Translations under genes and position numbers: made by a program
Shown here: piece by piece, positions 21,314-32,621 of the stretch
How the letters are laid out: every line of letters starts with the position of its first letter
Numbering within the stretch: position 1 is the stretch's first letter
The notes under the pieces: model-generated
The model's input: only the letters and a program-made list of their open reading frames with translations
Databases searched by the model: none
Told to the model about the DNA's origin: nothing
DNA from: Bryopsis sp. KO-2023
Taxonomy: Eukaryota; Chlorophyta; Ulvophyceae; Bryopsidales; Bryopsidaceae
Length of the DNA stretch: 64,000 nt
Direction: 5' to 3'
NCBI GenBank assembly: GCA_030272585.1
Contig: BSYQ01000006.1
Span: forward strand, 6,039,001 to 6,103,000

Positions 21314-23648
21314 TCAATCGACAGGGTCCTCTCTGACGAGGTAAAATATTTGCCCCTTGTCGTTTCGCCCAATTCTGTGGGTTTCATCCACATAGGTGAT
21401 TTCGAGCCAGCCTTCGGGATTGAATATCGAAAGCAGCAAAGCATAATTTGCGTCAAAGAGTTCCTGAAGCTTCTTTGGCACCTACAAAAGAAAAGAAGAA
21501 ATCCTGAGGAATCGTAAAATTTCCTTCAATTATGTTCTGAATTAGTAGTTGGATTCGGTAAAAAACAACCTTTTGATGAGTAGAAAAGCAAGTATAAACG
21601 AAAGCAAAACAAGATGGATTGTTGAAAAACATATCAACTTCACAAACATACACAAACAAGGGTGTTTTCATTTTCTTTCTCACCATCAATGATCGATTAT
21701 ATTGAATGTCGACTCGACTAGGCGAGGTTGGAGTGTACGAGGCCTCCACTGTCAAGTCGCCCATCAAAGAGTCAAATCCAGCCACTGAAAATTCAATCTT
21801 GTTGATCTGACGCACAAAAAAAAAAACAGTTAACAACCTAGGCTCATACTTGTCGAACACCAGCTCAAACAGGCAAAAAAAAGAAACAGAACAAAAGAAA
21901 AGCAGCTTAGATTTGGGAATCGGAAGACACCACCAAAAAACAGAATATAAAAAAAACTATGAAAGGGAAATCTGGTTTCAGATCAGAAATATTTATACAA
22001 AATTCTGTGCCTCCTCCCCATTGATGTGGCAAAGCAAACATCAAAAAAAGGAAGCAAGCAACCCTGGATAACAAATGCTTTCAATAAAATATCCTAATAT
22101 TTCCTTTCCGCCCCCCCTTCCCCCCCAGCAAAGAAAAAAAAAAGGAAAAGTGGTACTCGAAAAGGTAACACCACCGAAACAGAAACACACCTACCGCCAA
22201 GCGTTGATCGGGATCAATCGTCTGAGTGAAATTCCCCAGAGATACGAAAGAGCGAAGCCCTAGCTTTGATCGTTTCGATCCCAAAATTCTAACTGTGGTG
22301 AACAGCAATTTCCAGCGACCAGAAACGAATTCCATGTGCTCCAATGGGGCAGGCACCGAATTGAGATCTTCGAGATCCCTTAACAGCGCTAAGATCTCTA
22401 TCCTCGGTTGTTCCTGAAACAAAAAAAGAGCCCAAAAAAACATCATTGAAGCGGTCAGTTTTTTGTTTTTCCGATCGAGGCCATGGGGATTAAAATTCCC
22501 AGATGCAACAATCAGACTTTTCTCCAGTATTGCTCAAACGACGACCCCCTGCAGTGTGAATTATCCGGTGTAAGGCTCGTAAGTCAAAAATCCCAAGACT
22601 CAGTACTTTATATTGATGGTCGGGGTGGAGCTACCAAAAGAACTCAGCAACACGAATATATACAAATTTGGTTACAATTTGCTCACCTTGACACCAAAAA
22701 TGCCCATTTTAATCCCCTCTAACCGCTCCTCCAATTGCTGCTTAACTGTTGCCCTTGCTTCCAGCTGAGCAGGCGTCAATTCCACAATACCTTCCACTTT
22801 CTGTGTTTCAGCAACATTTAACACAGGTACAATTCAAAAACCCATCCAGACAGAGCACCATTTCACTGTCTTGTCTTTGTTTTTTCAGGGAGGCCAATCA
22901 AAACAACGACACTAGCACTTACGCAGAAACTGAAGGCAAAAAAACAAAGAAAAAAATGGAAAGAAAAAACTGCTATGTTGAGTGTTTTTCATATTTACCT
23001 GGGGCTCTGATACTGAGGATTGAATTTGCCAAACCCTTGATTTTTTGCACCCAGTCGAACATCGACTGGATGAGCTTTCGCCAGGACTTCTTGTCAAAGC
23101 CACATTATGCAGTCTCTCAGGTCGTCGGCGATTCTGCCATTAATAGCAAAGACAACCCCCCTCCATAAATCACTAAAACCCGAGATCATAAATTGACGAT
23201 GGCCCTTATCAGGGTTTTTGCATGTGTAGTTGCTAGGCTGTAGTTCAATGACCCTAGCCAATTCAATTTCCTTCATTTTCTTGATCATCAAATGTAGCCC
23301 TCATGTTTGGGCGATCCTGGTTTCACTTAGTGATGGGCTTTTTGATGGTCATAGATTAACTTGATCCCCGAGTTTGCTGCTACATCTTTTACTAAAAACA
23401 TGCCCCTCCCAATCAAGGCCAGCCCTTTCATTGTGTGTGCTACGTCGGGCAAAAATGCCACGATTTTGTTTCTAGCAACAGAAACCTCCCTTCTCTATTT
23501 TCCAAATAAAAAAACACGCCGAAACCTCCTGTTTCAGAAAAAGCCCCGACACGTTAGCGAAACATGTACATCTATGTATAGAAAAGATTCGCACCGCAGC
23601 CCTGGTTCCGAATCCAATACAGGGAATCGCTCCGAGCGCCAACGCCAT
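21314..23648 (-). CDS. plastid-lipid-associated protein (PAP/fibrillin domain), 6 exons
   Basis: Exons (minus): 23648-23595, 23089-22999, 22796-22687, 22413-22195, 21806-21684 and 21481-21314, summing to 765 bases and 254 residues. Fibrillins bind lipids at plastoglobules and thylakoids. Domain signs: helical lead-in [18 protein letters not shown] then KMGIFGVK, the core [11 protein letters not shown], then [20 protein letters not shown], and the C-terminal [20 protein letters not shown] with FYLVRED. The last four exons are firm. Exon 1 ([18 protein letters not shown]) and the acceptor of exon 2 are inferred from frame only; the plastid leader may be longer or lie in an unseen exon. The gene is divergent from the 78-residue orphan, with about 357 bases between starts. 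It is the clearest sign of a photosynthetic host. Confidence 0.87.
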
Positions 23649-24005
23649 CGCGAAAAGAAACGGGAAAACTGGGCCTCAACGCACTTTACATGCAAAAGAA
23701 CGAATTAACGCACCTCGTTATGGTAGAAGTTCCTCCCGCTTTTTCGCTGAATAAGAATCCTCCTTGGAAGATTACGTTATGGTCGCGGTACGCTCGTTTC
23801 CTATAAACGTCGAACCCACCAAGAGTTGGAAAACAGCTTCAAGTTGAGGAACGACTATCACAAACAGCTTTCGAAACACAGTATAGCTCTTTTTTGCACA
23901 CTACACGGGCTTACAGACATTTATTACACAATCCAGCGGGTTGACACCAGCGGCAGTAGAAATTCACAAACCGAGAGTTTGAAGGGGGAAGAACAGACTA
24001 GAAAT

Positions 24006-24666
24006 ATGTCCGCCACGTTCATGTTCGCCGGTGCTGGTTTCGCGGCTGCTCTCGGAGCAGCAATCTTCGCGACCAAGGTGAGGTTGGCCTTCGTTTGTTG
24101 GCGAGTGAATGGGAGTGAATGGGAGGATAATCTTCACCCTCGTGTTGTTTCCGCTCCGTGTGTCCGACACCGTTTTTTGGCCCAGGAAGCTGATTTTGGT
24201 CCCTCCTTGAGCTTCTGTCGGTATTCTTGGTTCTCTTTTGAGGTTTTCTCGTTCTCGTTATATATATTGCCGTACTGTTTCTTGCCACGAAGAATTTTCT
24301 CGAGTGTTTTTCCGCCATCTTTCCCGACGTGTCGCACACGGACAGTCGTTGGCCAACGTGTCGTCGACCTCCTGCGACGGACTTTATCCATTCTGGTTGG
24401 CACTTTCTCTATTACGGTTTGACACCCTGTTTAAGTACTCTTTCATGTAAATTCAGCGCTGTTCCTGACTTTTGTTTTTTTTGCCCTTTTGTTTGATGCA
24501 GGACCTTTCCGCTGAGCTTCGGGCCATCGCCACCCGCCCAATTTTCCCAGAGAACGCCACCTTGAGCGATGGTCGACGCGTGGAGCTTTGCGCTTCTATC
24601 GCGTTGGATGGCTTGCACCCCTTCGAGAACTTCGAGCTGAAGGAGGTTGCCCCCCCACGCCACTAG
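24006..24666 (+). CDS. 78-residue membrane-anchored orphan protein, 2 exons
   Basis: Exons are 24006-24077 and 24502-24666, joined by a 424-base GT-AG intron at phase 0. The protein starts MSATFMFAGAGFAAALGAAI, a small-residue membrane helix or import signal, followed by a 54-residue soluble part (DLSAELRAIATRPIF..., ..DGRRVELCASIALDGLHPF..). Codon use in both exons is C/G-ending and unlike the intron, which supports coding. The helix followed by a short charged tail looks like a small organelle membrane subunit (mitochondrial or plastid), but I do not recognise a family. It shares a divergent promoter region with PAP/fibrillin, weakly hinting at a plastid link. Confidence 0.62.
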
Positions 24667-26867
24667 GGCATCCGTAAAAACACGGTAGAAAAAAAACAGG
24701 CCAGGAATTCAAGTCCACCTGAACCCTGGGCCTAGGGGGGAAAAGTGAGAAGAGTGAGAAAAATTTTGAAAAAAAGCTCAGGACTTTTCAAAATGGGAGG
24801 TGGAGTAGGGGGAAAAAACTTTTTCAGAAAAAAAAATGTGATTCACAAATATTTCAAAAAGTAATAGAAAAACACACAAAAAAAGTTGGTATGTCACTGA
24901 GCGGAATATGTGACAGGAAAAAAAGTGTGACAAATGTGTGAGGAGGAGGAAACAATTTCAAGGAAAAGAAAAAAAAAATTGGAGTGGCAATTAGAGGAAA
25001 AGGGGGGTTAAAGTTTGTACAAGAGGGAAAAAAATAGGAGCAGTTTTGAGAAAAAAACAGGTGAATTTAATTGTCATATTGGTTTTTTTTTAAACGTTTG
25101 TCAACAACGCAGGAATCTGAAGTGCCCCATCTGGGTTGGTTTAAAAGAGGAGCTTGTCTGTCATGGAAACTGTCTGGGCAAAAAACCTAGTAGTGTTCAG
25201 TGGAGAATTGATCTTTCTGTTGGAAAAATACAGAAAGATAGGTTTTCTGTTGAGGAAAGAAAAGAAACACCAAAAGATGGATTGGTAAGGATGTGGGGGC
25301 TTGAAAGGTTTCAATTTCTTTTGAAACTTGGCTGAAAACAAGAGGAGCCTGCAAATCGCATGTGGGGGATTTTATAATCAAGGGGGGAGGGGTTTCAGGG
25401 AAAACCCTGAAAATATCACGAAGAAATATTTCGGGTTGTACACTAAAAGATGGTTTTTGGAGGAAAAAAGATGCGTTTCATATTTTGAGGTTGAAAAAGA
25501 AAACCTACAGATATGGAAAGACGTTGAAAAAAAAGACAAAAAAAATTGAAAAAGCTCTGATGCTCATAAGGGTTTTGAAACGAAATAAGAGGATATTGAT
25601 TTCTTGAAAGAGGAAATCTGCACTCTCTTTTTTTTTCGTCTTTGTTGGAATGGAAATGAATAAGGGAATGTAAAGAAAATGAATGGAGCTTGACGAGTTT
25701 TTTCGCTGCGTGGGGGAAAAAGGGGTGGTTTTTGATTTCTTAGGGAAACGTATGGGGCTGAAAGAAACCTCAGAGATATCCTTGAAAAAGTGGTTGAAAA
25801 AAGAAAAAAGAAAGATTTTTCCAAGAAAGTCTTTTCTTCTCAAACGAGTGGATGATTATGTTGGGAGGCATGCACTTTTGGACAGTTATGGATGTGGGTC
25901 GATGCATGCTGTGTAATAATCATCTGTGTTGAATGCTTGTACAATGTCTGTCTTCTTAGTGTGAAATCCCCTTGTGGAAAACATGAAAAGAAATTAACAT
26001 TTTAGAATTTGTCAGGGGAGGGGGGGATGAATTCCCTGGGAAGATTGTTTTTAAAAGGACGTGTGAAAATGAAATGAGGTTCATCTTCACTCTCGTTGAT
26101 GGAGAACCTCAACGACAAGAAGACGTTTCCTGATTTAAATTAAGGAAAAAAATACTGAGCCTTTGGATACGTACTGGACCAACTCAAAAACTTGTCAAAA
26201 TCACATTCAGCTTATTTACAAGAAGTACGGAGCCTGGATGTGGTGCAACGAGCCTGGCATGTTCAACAGAACGTCTCGCCGAGCCAAAATACCCAGTCAT
26301 GTAGCTGAGGGGGGAGGGGTGCTCAAATTCACAGCCATTGCATGAAAGCCTTCCAAATGCGGCAACATGTTAAGGTATTTTGAAAGAGAGGAAAGAAACA
26401 TTTCGAAGCTTTATGGCCTGTTTTGTTGATTTAGAAGGAATTGGTGTTTCATCAAAAACAGGAACAATATTTTTAGTATTAATAATAATAATTTGGGTAC
26501 TCGCCGCAATAACAGTGATTGAACATTGCCTGAGGGCCCAGAACCTTCCATCAGGAATGCTTCTTCCACTAGCAACGACAAAACCGACCAATTGTTAAAA
26601 TTGATTGATTGATTGATAAAATAATAAATCCATCACACCTAACAGCGCCCCACGTGCAAAATCCCGACTATGGCCGAGAGGAGGCAAACAAAAAAATCCA
26701 CAACATAATAATCCATAGATATCACAGAACAACACCACCTCCAACTCAGAGATGGAAAGCCCATTAAATTCACGAGACTGCAGAACCACAGGATGTCGGG
26801 GCAAATACGAAATGCCAATCAACACTCAGAAAGAAAATAGGAAAACGATAGCATGTGATCGATTTGT
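24667..26867. other. long purine-biased gene desert
   Basis: From about 24,740 to 25,850 the plus strand is strongly A+G rich: runs of A6-A9 and GGGG, few C. Frames translate as K/E/R/G-rich and have no family or splice support. From 25,920 on composition is ordinary. A GATTGATTGATTGATAAAA tract lies at about 26,600. No gene is supported. Confidence 0.55.
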
Positions 26868-29800
26868 TCAAGCACATTCGAGATTGGCTGGCTTGGGGTT
26901 TTCCTCCAGACACTCCTCCAGTACAAATCCAAAACTGCAGTAGAGGTCCGGAGCAGTCTTGCCATCAGAATCCTTCAAGCAAGGGTCTGCACCATTGTCC
27001 AGCAGGAGCTGAACAAACACACATCACCATAACAACAGTAAAATATCCATCCAGCCCTTTTTCAAAATCTTTGCCTGCGACTCGCTTGACAAACAGGTGT
27101 CTTTCAGAGAAAAATGAGAAAAAGTAACCTCAAAATGCAAAATCCAGAGTTAAACATTGGTTGAGACAAAAACTTTCGTCGAATTGAGCCGGTCATGAAA
27201 AAAATGATTTAACCAACATCATTCTGTGTATTTTTTCTTCGAAAGGGTGCTTCCTACACAAGGCAAATCAAAAGTGCCAGGAAGACGGTTGTGTGTGTAT
27301 CAGCTTGTGAAACAGATTTTCAAAGAAAAAAAATTGAAGAAAAAGATTGAAGCCCCACCTCCACCAGTTGCACTGACGGCATAGAAGAAGCACGATGAAG
27401 TGGAGTTTCTTTCGTAAATTCATTTACATAATTCACATCCGCCCCTGCCTCGATCAAGGCCTGCAACAGTTATTGTTGACAGAAACAGCGTCAGAAATGA
27501 ATAACATCCATGTCAGACCCAGATAGTTTGCTTGCACAGCATTACTGCATTTCGACAAGAAAAACGGTAAGAAAAGAGGAAAGAGAACCCTTGGTTTGGC
27601 AGGAGGGGCTGTTTGCATTGGACTGTGGATGATTGGAGTGGATTTCCGCACTGAATGTGCAGATGTCGGATAAGGGCAAAAATAGATAACTGGGGATTTG
27701 TCTATTTTTGTTTAACGACAGGAAGTGGCTGAAATTTGAACTAGGGTATGCATGGTGGATGGACTATATGTGGCTTTCAGCTTTGCTGTGATGGAATTTT
27801 TTAAATTGAATTGAATTGATTTTCTTTTTTTTTTTTTTAATGGGGGGGGGCAATTTAACAAAAAAATTTCTGGGATTTCTGAGGATTCACCTTGGAGGCA
27901 CGGAATTTATCCTCCGCAACCTTGTCTGCGAGAAACGCTGCGAGCCCATCCGATTTCGCACCCTTTTCTCTCAACAGCTGCATCCAAAGGAAATTACGGG
28001 TTAATGATCGATTTTGGATTTGGCTTCGAAAACCTCTTGCGGTCGTTGGGATTGGCACAACACGTCAGGAAAACGAACAAGAGGTGATCCATGAGGTACT
28101 GGAAATTAAAAAAAGAGAAAAAGAAAGAATCTGAAATTAATACCTTTACGGTTTCTCGACCGTTGTTTGTGTCAACGGCGGCTGCCAAATCAAGTGCAGT
28201 CTGTCCTCCAGATTTTGTTTGTTCAATGTCGAAAACCCCTTGTTCCAGCAGCAACTGAAACAACATCAGAGAACAGTCATGCATACGCAGCAGTGCATTC
28301 ACTCAAAGGACAACTGATGGAAAAAAAAGCCCCCACCAATAATCAGTGAAATAAAGGGGGGGAGCGAGAAATGATGGATGCTTTGTTTCAGAGTCGATGT
28401 CTCTGGTTTTCGCAACCCTTGTCTTGATCAATTTTTCTTGCACAGGAATTGTTGCCACTTTCTTGTATACATTATGTTATCTATGGCTGGTAAAATCATC
28501 GATAAACAACACAGCCATCCTCACATGAACAACTCACCTTGACGGCCTCAAAATGCCCAAACTGTGCAGCCAGGTGGAGCGGATTGCTTTCGCCAGCCTG
28601 GCGCGCAGTGATATCAACCCCAGCGTTGATCAGATCCTGCAAAACAAACTCAATTTCTCCTCTTACATTTCCAACACAGCAGATACTTTTTGGGCAATGG
28701 TCCCCTGTTTTTCTCAGTCAAAAGTGAGTGCGTTCTAAAAATCGATCCCTGCTTGTGAAGCATTGCCACCCTTTCCAGATTGACGGCTACACCCTTGATT
28801 GTTTTTACTGTAGCTTACACTATTTCCATACACGGCAGAAATATCAGATAACAGAAAACAGTGTGGGTCACACTATTTTTGAAGTTAACACTCCTTTTAA
28901 CGTTTTGGTCTTCCATGCATTAGTTTGGCCTACACTACTACTGGGTTAATACTATTCATAGATCCACACTAACTATGATTGAGGGTGTACATGCAAAGGC
29001 AGCAAGAAACAAGCACAGGCTAAAATATAAAAATTGTCGAGGTAGGACAGTGCCATCTTTCTGTGCCAAACCATTATTACCAAGCATTTTATCTGAAACG
29101 TTGCGTGTTTTTTCTTTTCAGTTTTTTGGTTGGAATGGGACTCTACCTTGATGATATTGATGTTGCCATTTGCAGCAGCAAAATGAATGGAGGATTGTCT
29201 GGATCTGTTGGTGAAATTGACATCAGCATTCGCACGGAGCAAGATCTGGACGAAACACAAACAAAGACCTCAATTTTCACGAATTTTTCCTCGTATGTTT
29301 ATTACGAACAAAGGAGAACATGATGAAAACAAAGGTCAAATGTCATGGGAAAGAAACTGTTAATTCTGATTTTGAGGATAACAGAAAAGGAAAGACGCAA
29401 AGAAGATACTAACCCGGACGATGGCCTCTTGACCAAATTGAGCTGCCTTGTTGAGAGCAGTATTCCCAAATCGATCGTGTTCATCCACATCTGCCCCTGC
29501 ATTCAGCAACAGCTGAAGAAACCACAAACAGAACTGAGCATGGGGAAATCTAGCGGAATTTCGTTGCAATCACTGAAAGCTTGGATTTACAGTGCATGAG
29601 AGGTGGGCCAATCAATCGATAAGTGAATACGAAAAGTGAAGCTTCCACTCTTGATGTTAAAATATGACCAGAAGAAGCAGGTCTTTCAAATCGACTAGTA
29701 TCAATAATGTAATAATATGTTTATATATGTGTGAGTGTATTCAATCCTTTCTCGATATTCTTCCATGCCCTCCTAGATTTTCTGGCCTTTTTTTTTCTTT

Positions 29801-31509
29801 TACAAAGCTTCAGCTCCAAACGATATTTTTATTTTAACAGAAATGAGTGGTGCCAGACTGACGGGAAGCACTTGAATTTGTTGTGAAAGAAATGAATGGA
29901 TGTTTCATTCATCTGTCAAAAAAATTGAAACAAATTTGTGCACATTTGAGCTGAAGAAAGATTGCTTTGGATATTTTCAAGAGAAAAAAACAGCTCCGGC
30001 ACTAAATGCCACTTACTTGAACAGCAGCTTCCCGTCCATATTGTGCAGCTTCTTGGAGTGGGCGAGCAAAAACCCCAGTAGGAACATCCACATCAGCTCC
30101 TTCCCGAATCAATATCTGAAATGCAGGAACAAATGAGGGTCAACAACTCAACCACAAAAAACCCTCCAGCTGTCCCCCCCTCTGTTAAATCAGAATTTTC
30201 AAACAAATCCAAGTAGAGGAGTCCATAAAACTTTTCATATTGAAAAGAACGTGCTAGAAGTGTGGATATTGAAATTTCCACCTCTTTTTCTTCGACAAAG
30301 ATTAGGTCACAACATCTGATCTGCACTGAGTTCACCAAATGGAAAACAATGGAAAATGAAACAATGAAAACTGTGAAAACAATGTGTTCTTCTCTACAAT
30401 AAATTCTTTCTCCAGGCGTTTTGTACGTGCCTTCACGATTTCGTTGTGGTTGTTTGCAACCGCCCGATGGAGAGGGCTGCGGACTCTGAATTGACGCAAT
30501 GTTCCATCGACATCGGCACCGAGAGAAATCAGCAGCTGCATTGAAAAAAAAAGAAAAGCAAAAACATGAGCACAAAAGAGGGGTATTGAAATCAGCATTG
30601 GCAAAACTGACTGATGGACAGGGCTGCGCTTTGCTGATTTGGTGGCTTTCAATAGGCAAAGAGTGTTCTATCGGTGTGGCTTTACATCCTGAAAACCACT
30701 GCCCATTCTTGGGTGTGATCTGTGGAAGCAATTAATTATTAATTCTGAGACACCACAGTCACAGGGATGAACCACCTTGACTGCTTCCTGCTGGCCATCC
30801 TCAGCGGCAACCATGAGGGGAGATAGTTTTGAACTGGGATCATCTCCTGCGTTGACGTCGACTCCCGCATCAACCAACCTCTTTTGAACAAGTAAACCCC
30901 CAGTCAGTCGATCGAGACACGAAACAGAATAAGACTCTAGAAATGCGAAGTCTTGCTGAGGCGGGAGACACCCGGAACGAACTCCTCAACGAAGCAGCGG
31001 ACAGCTGTACTGAGCCACGCAAGTGAAACGAACTAGAAGAAACAGATGGCAGTGCTCAAAGTGATCGAGACGTCAACCTGGATAGCTTCCAAGTTCCCCG
31101 TCTTGCTGGCGTGCAACAGTTCGGCCAAGTTGGCCGCGTTGGCGGATGCTGCGCACACACAACACGAGTGTTGATCAGGGCGACTAGGAAGCTACAACCA
31201 CGCAGTAGCGCTTATGGTCGCCTTGTACGTGTCAAACGTCGTTGCTTCACGTTCAACACGCGCCTCACTTGCTCATAGACGTTGCCAGCAAGGATACTAA
31301 TTTTGGTTCCGAAAATATATTCAACAGATGGGCTTCCGAAAGCAAGATAGAAGGTTCCACAAAAACTATATCAGCTCGACACAGCCCAAACATCCAGGGA
31401 TCCGATAAGATGACGGGATACGTGGGGCGACGGTGTCGTCGAAAGAACGCGCGTTCAGCTCACCACAAAGAAGAAGCAGAACGAAAGTCACGTGAAGAAC
31501 AGCCCTCAT
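26868..31509 (-). CDS. secreted ankyrin-repeat protein, 12 exons
   Basis: Exons (minus): 31509-31464, 31148-31078, 30880-30776, 30535-30431, 30115-30017, 29512-29414, 29245-29147, 28636-28538, 28254-28144, 27977-27891, 27460-27359 and 27008-26868; 1164 bases, 387 residues. A signal peptide (MRAVLHVTFVLLLLCASANA) leads, then about ten ankyrin repeats such as LLLNAGADVDEHDRFGNTAL. Exons 3-12 are 87-141 bases (five are exactly 99), all bounded by phase-0 introns at the same repeat position, so nearly every exon is one repeat. Exon 10 encodes a degenerate repeat (LLREKGAKSDGLAAFLADK). The exon-4 donor reads AAG|GCACGT, a GC-AG intron. Ankyrin repeats bind proteins, usually in the cytosol; with this leader they would act in the lumen or outside. 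The partner is unknown. Confidence 0.9.
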
Positions 31510-32335
31510 TGTCGATGGTCGGTTGATGTACTCAAAGACTCCCCAAACAAAGACAACTGACGGGATAAGAAACCCAGAGCTCTGGTGTTGTATTGTAGCC
31601 TTTCCACAACACTGCATCCCGGAGTGTCCATTACGGAGCCCGCCTGTCAGCGGTGACATTCTTCTTTTTCATACTGGTGTTCTGGTGTTGGTACACCATT
31701 ATTACAATTTATGAGGTTTTTCACCGGCGTGGAGTCCTGAGTTCGAGTTGGTCATATCGGACCGCGTCGCTGACCCAATTGCGAGTCTGGCGAGGGTGAA
31801 AAATCTGATTTTTCCCCGTGTCCGCAAATCCCATGTGCGCAAATCTCACCCTTGACAGGCTTGGACCACCAGCAGACATAACAAGCGATCCTCTCAGCTA
31901 TCAAACGTTTGGTTTGCAAAAATTTGGTTTACAAACATTTGGTTCAAAAAACACTGTCTGACACCCGTGTTGTGTCCGCGATTTTTTGCCACTGTTGTGA
32001 ACCCGAGATTGAAGTGAGGTGGTTGCAGTACAGCTTGTATCTCCAGTGTTCGAAAATATTCGGGACTCTGGAATTAGTAGGACCTCCTCTGTAACAATAC
32101 GTTCACGCTGTGTTGTCCTTGTTGCATTGTGCTGTCCATAACACGATTGAATGGAACACGCTTCGCACAAGGTCTGGAACGTTTACAGCCCAGTGTCTTC
32201 TCTTGGATACCAAAGCTACGTTACGGCCGTGCAGGATTTTAAGTGCATGCTGTGGATATGAAAACATGGATGCAAGACCTCTGAACTAGAATTTTCGCCA
32301 TTTCAGGGAGTCCATGTCATGATTTCAATGAGTAT
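31510..32335. other. intergenic up to the LTR element
   Basis: Holds the ankyrin gene promoter (no TATA box seen). The rest has no supported gene. Confidence 0.45.
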
Positions 32336-32621
32336 TGTGGTGAAAAATGAGAGTCGATAGTTAGATGAAAAGGGGAAATGGGACGAAATGAGACGCGTGG
32401 GTGTTTGCGGCTGAATGGCCGAGTTGTGATGACGGGAGAAAACTTGTGGTTGATCTGTGTTGTGAAGTTGTGGCTGTGGATTCGGGAAGAGAAACAGGAA
32501 CGATATTTAGAGGGACTGTTTTGTTGTAAAGACGCCTTATTTGCTTTGAGTTAACGGAGCGACTTGTCTGCGAACGTTTCGTTTCAGTGTATCAAACAGT
32601 TTGGAAAAACTTTATTCCACA
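32336..32621 (+). repeat. left LTR of the Ty3/Gypsy element
   Basis: 286 bases, TGTGG...CCACA, matching the right copy by eye over its full length. The first ATG of the gag frame spans its last base and the following two bases. Confidence 0.95.
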
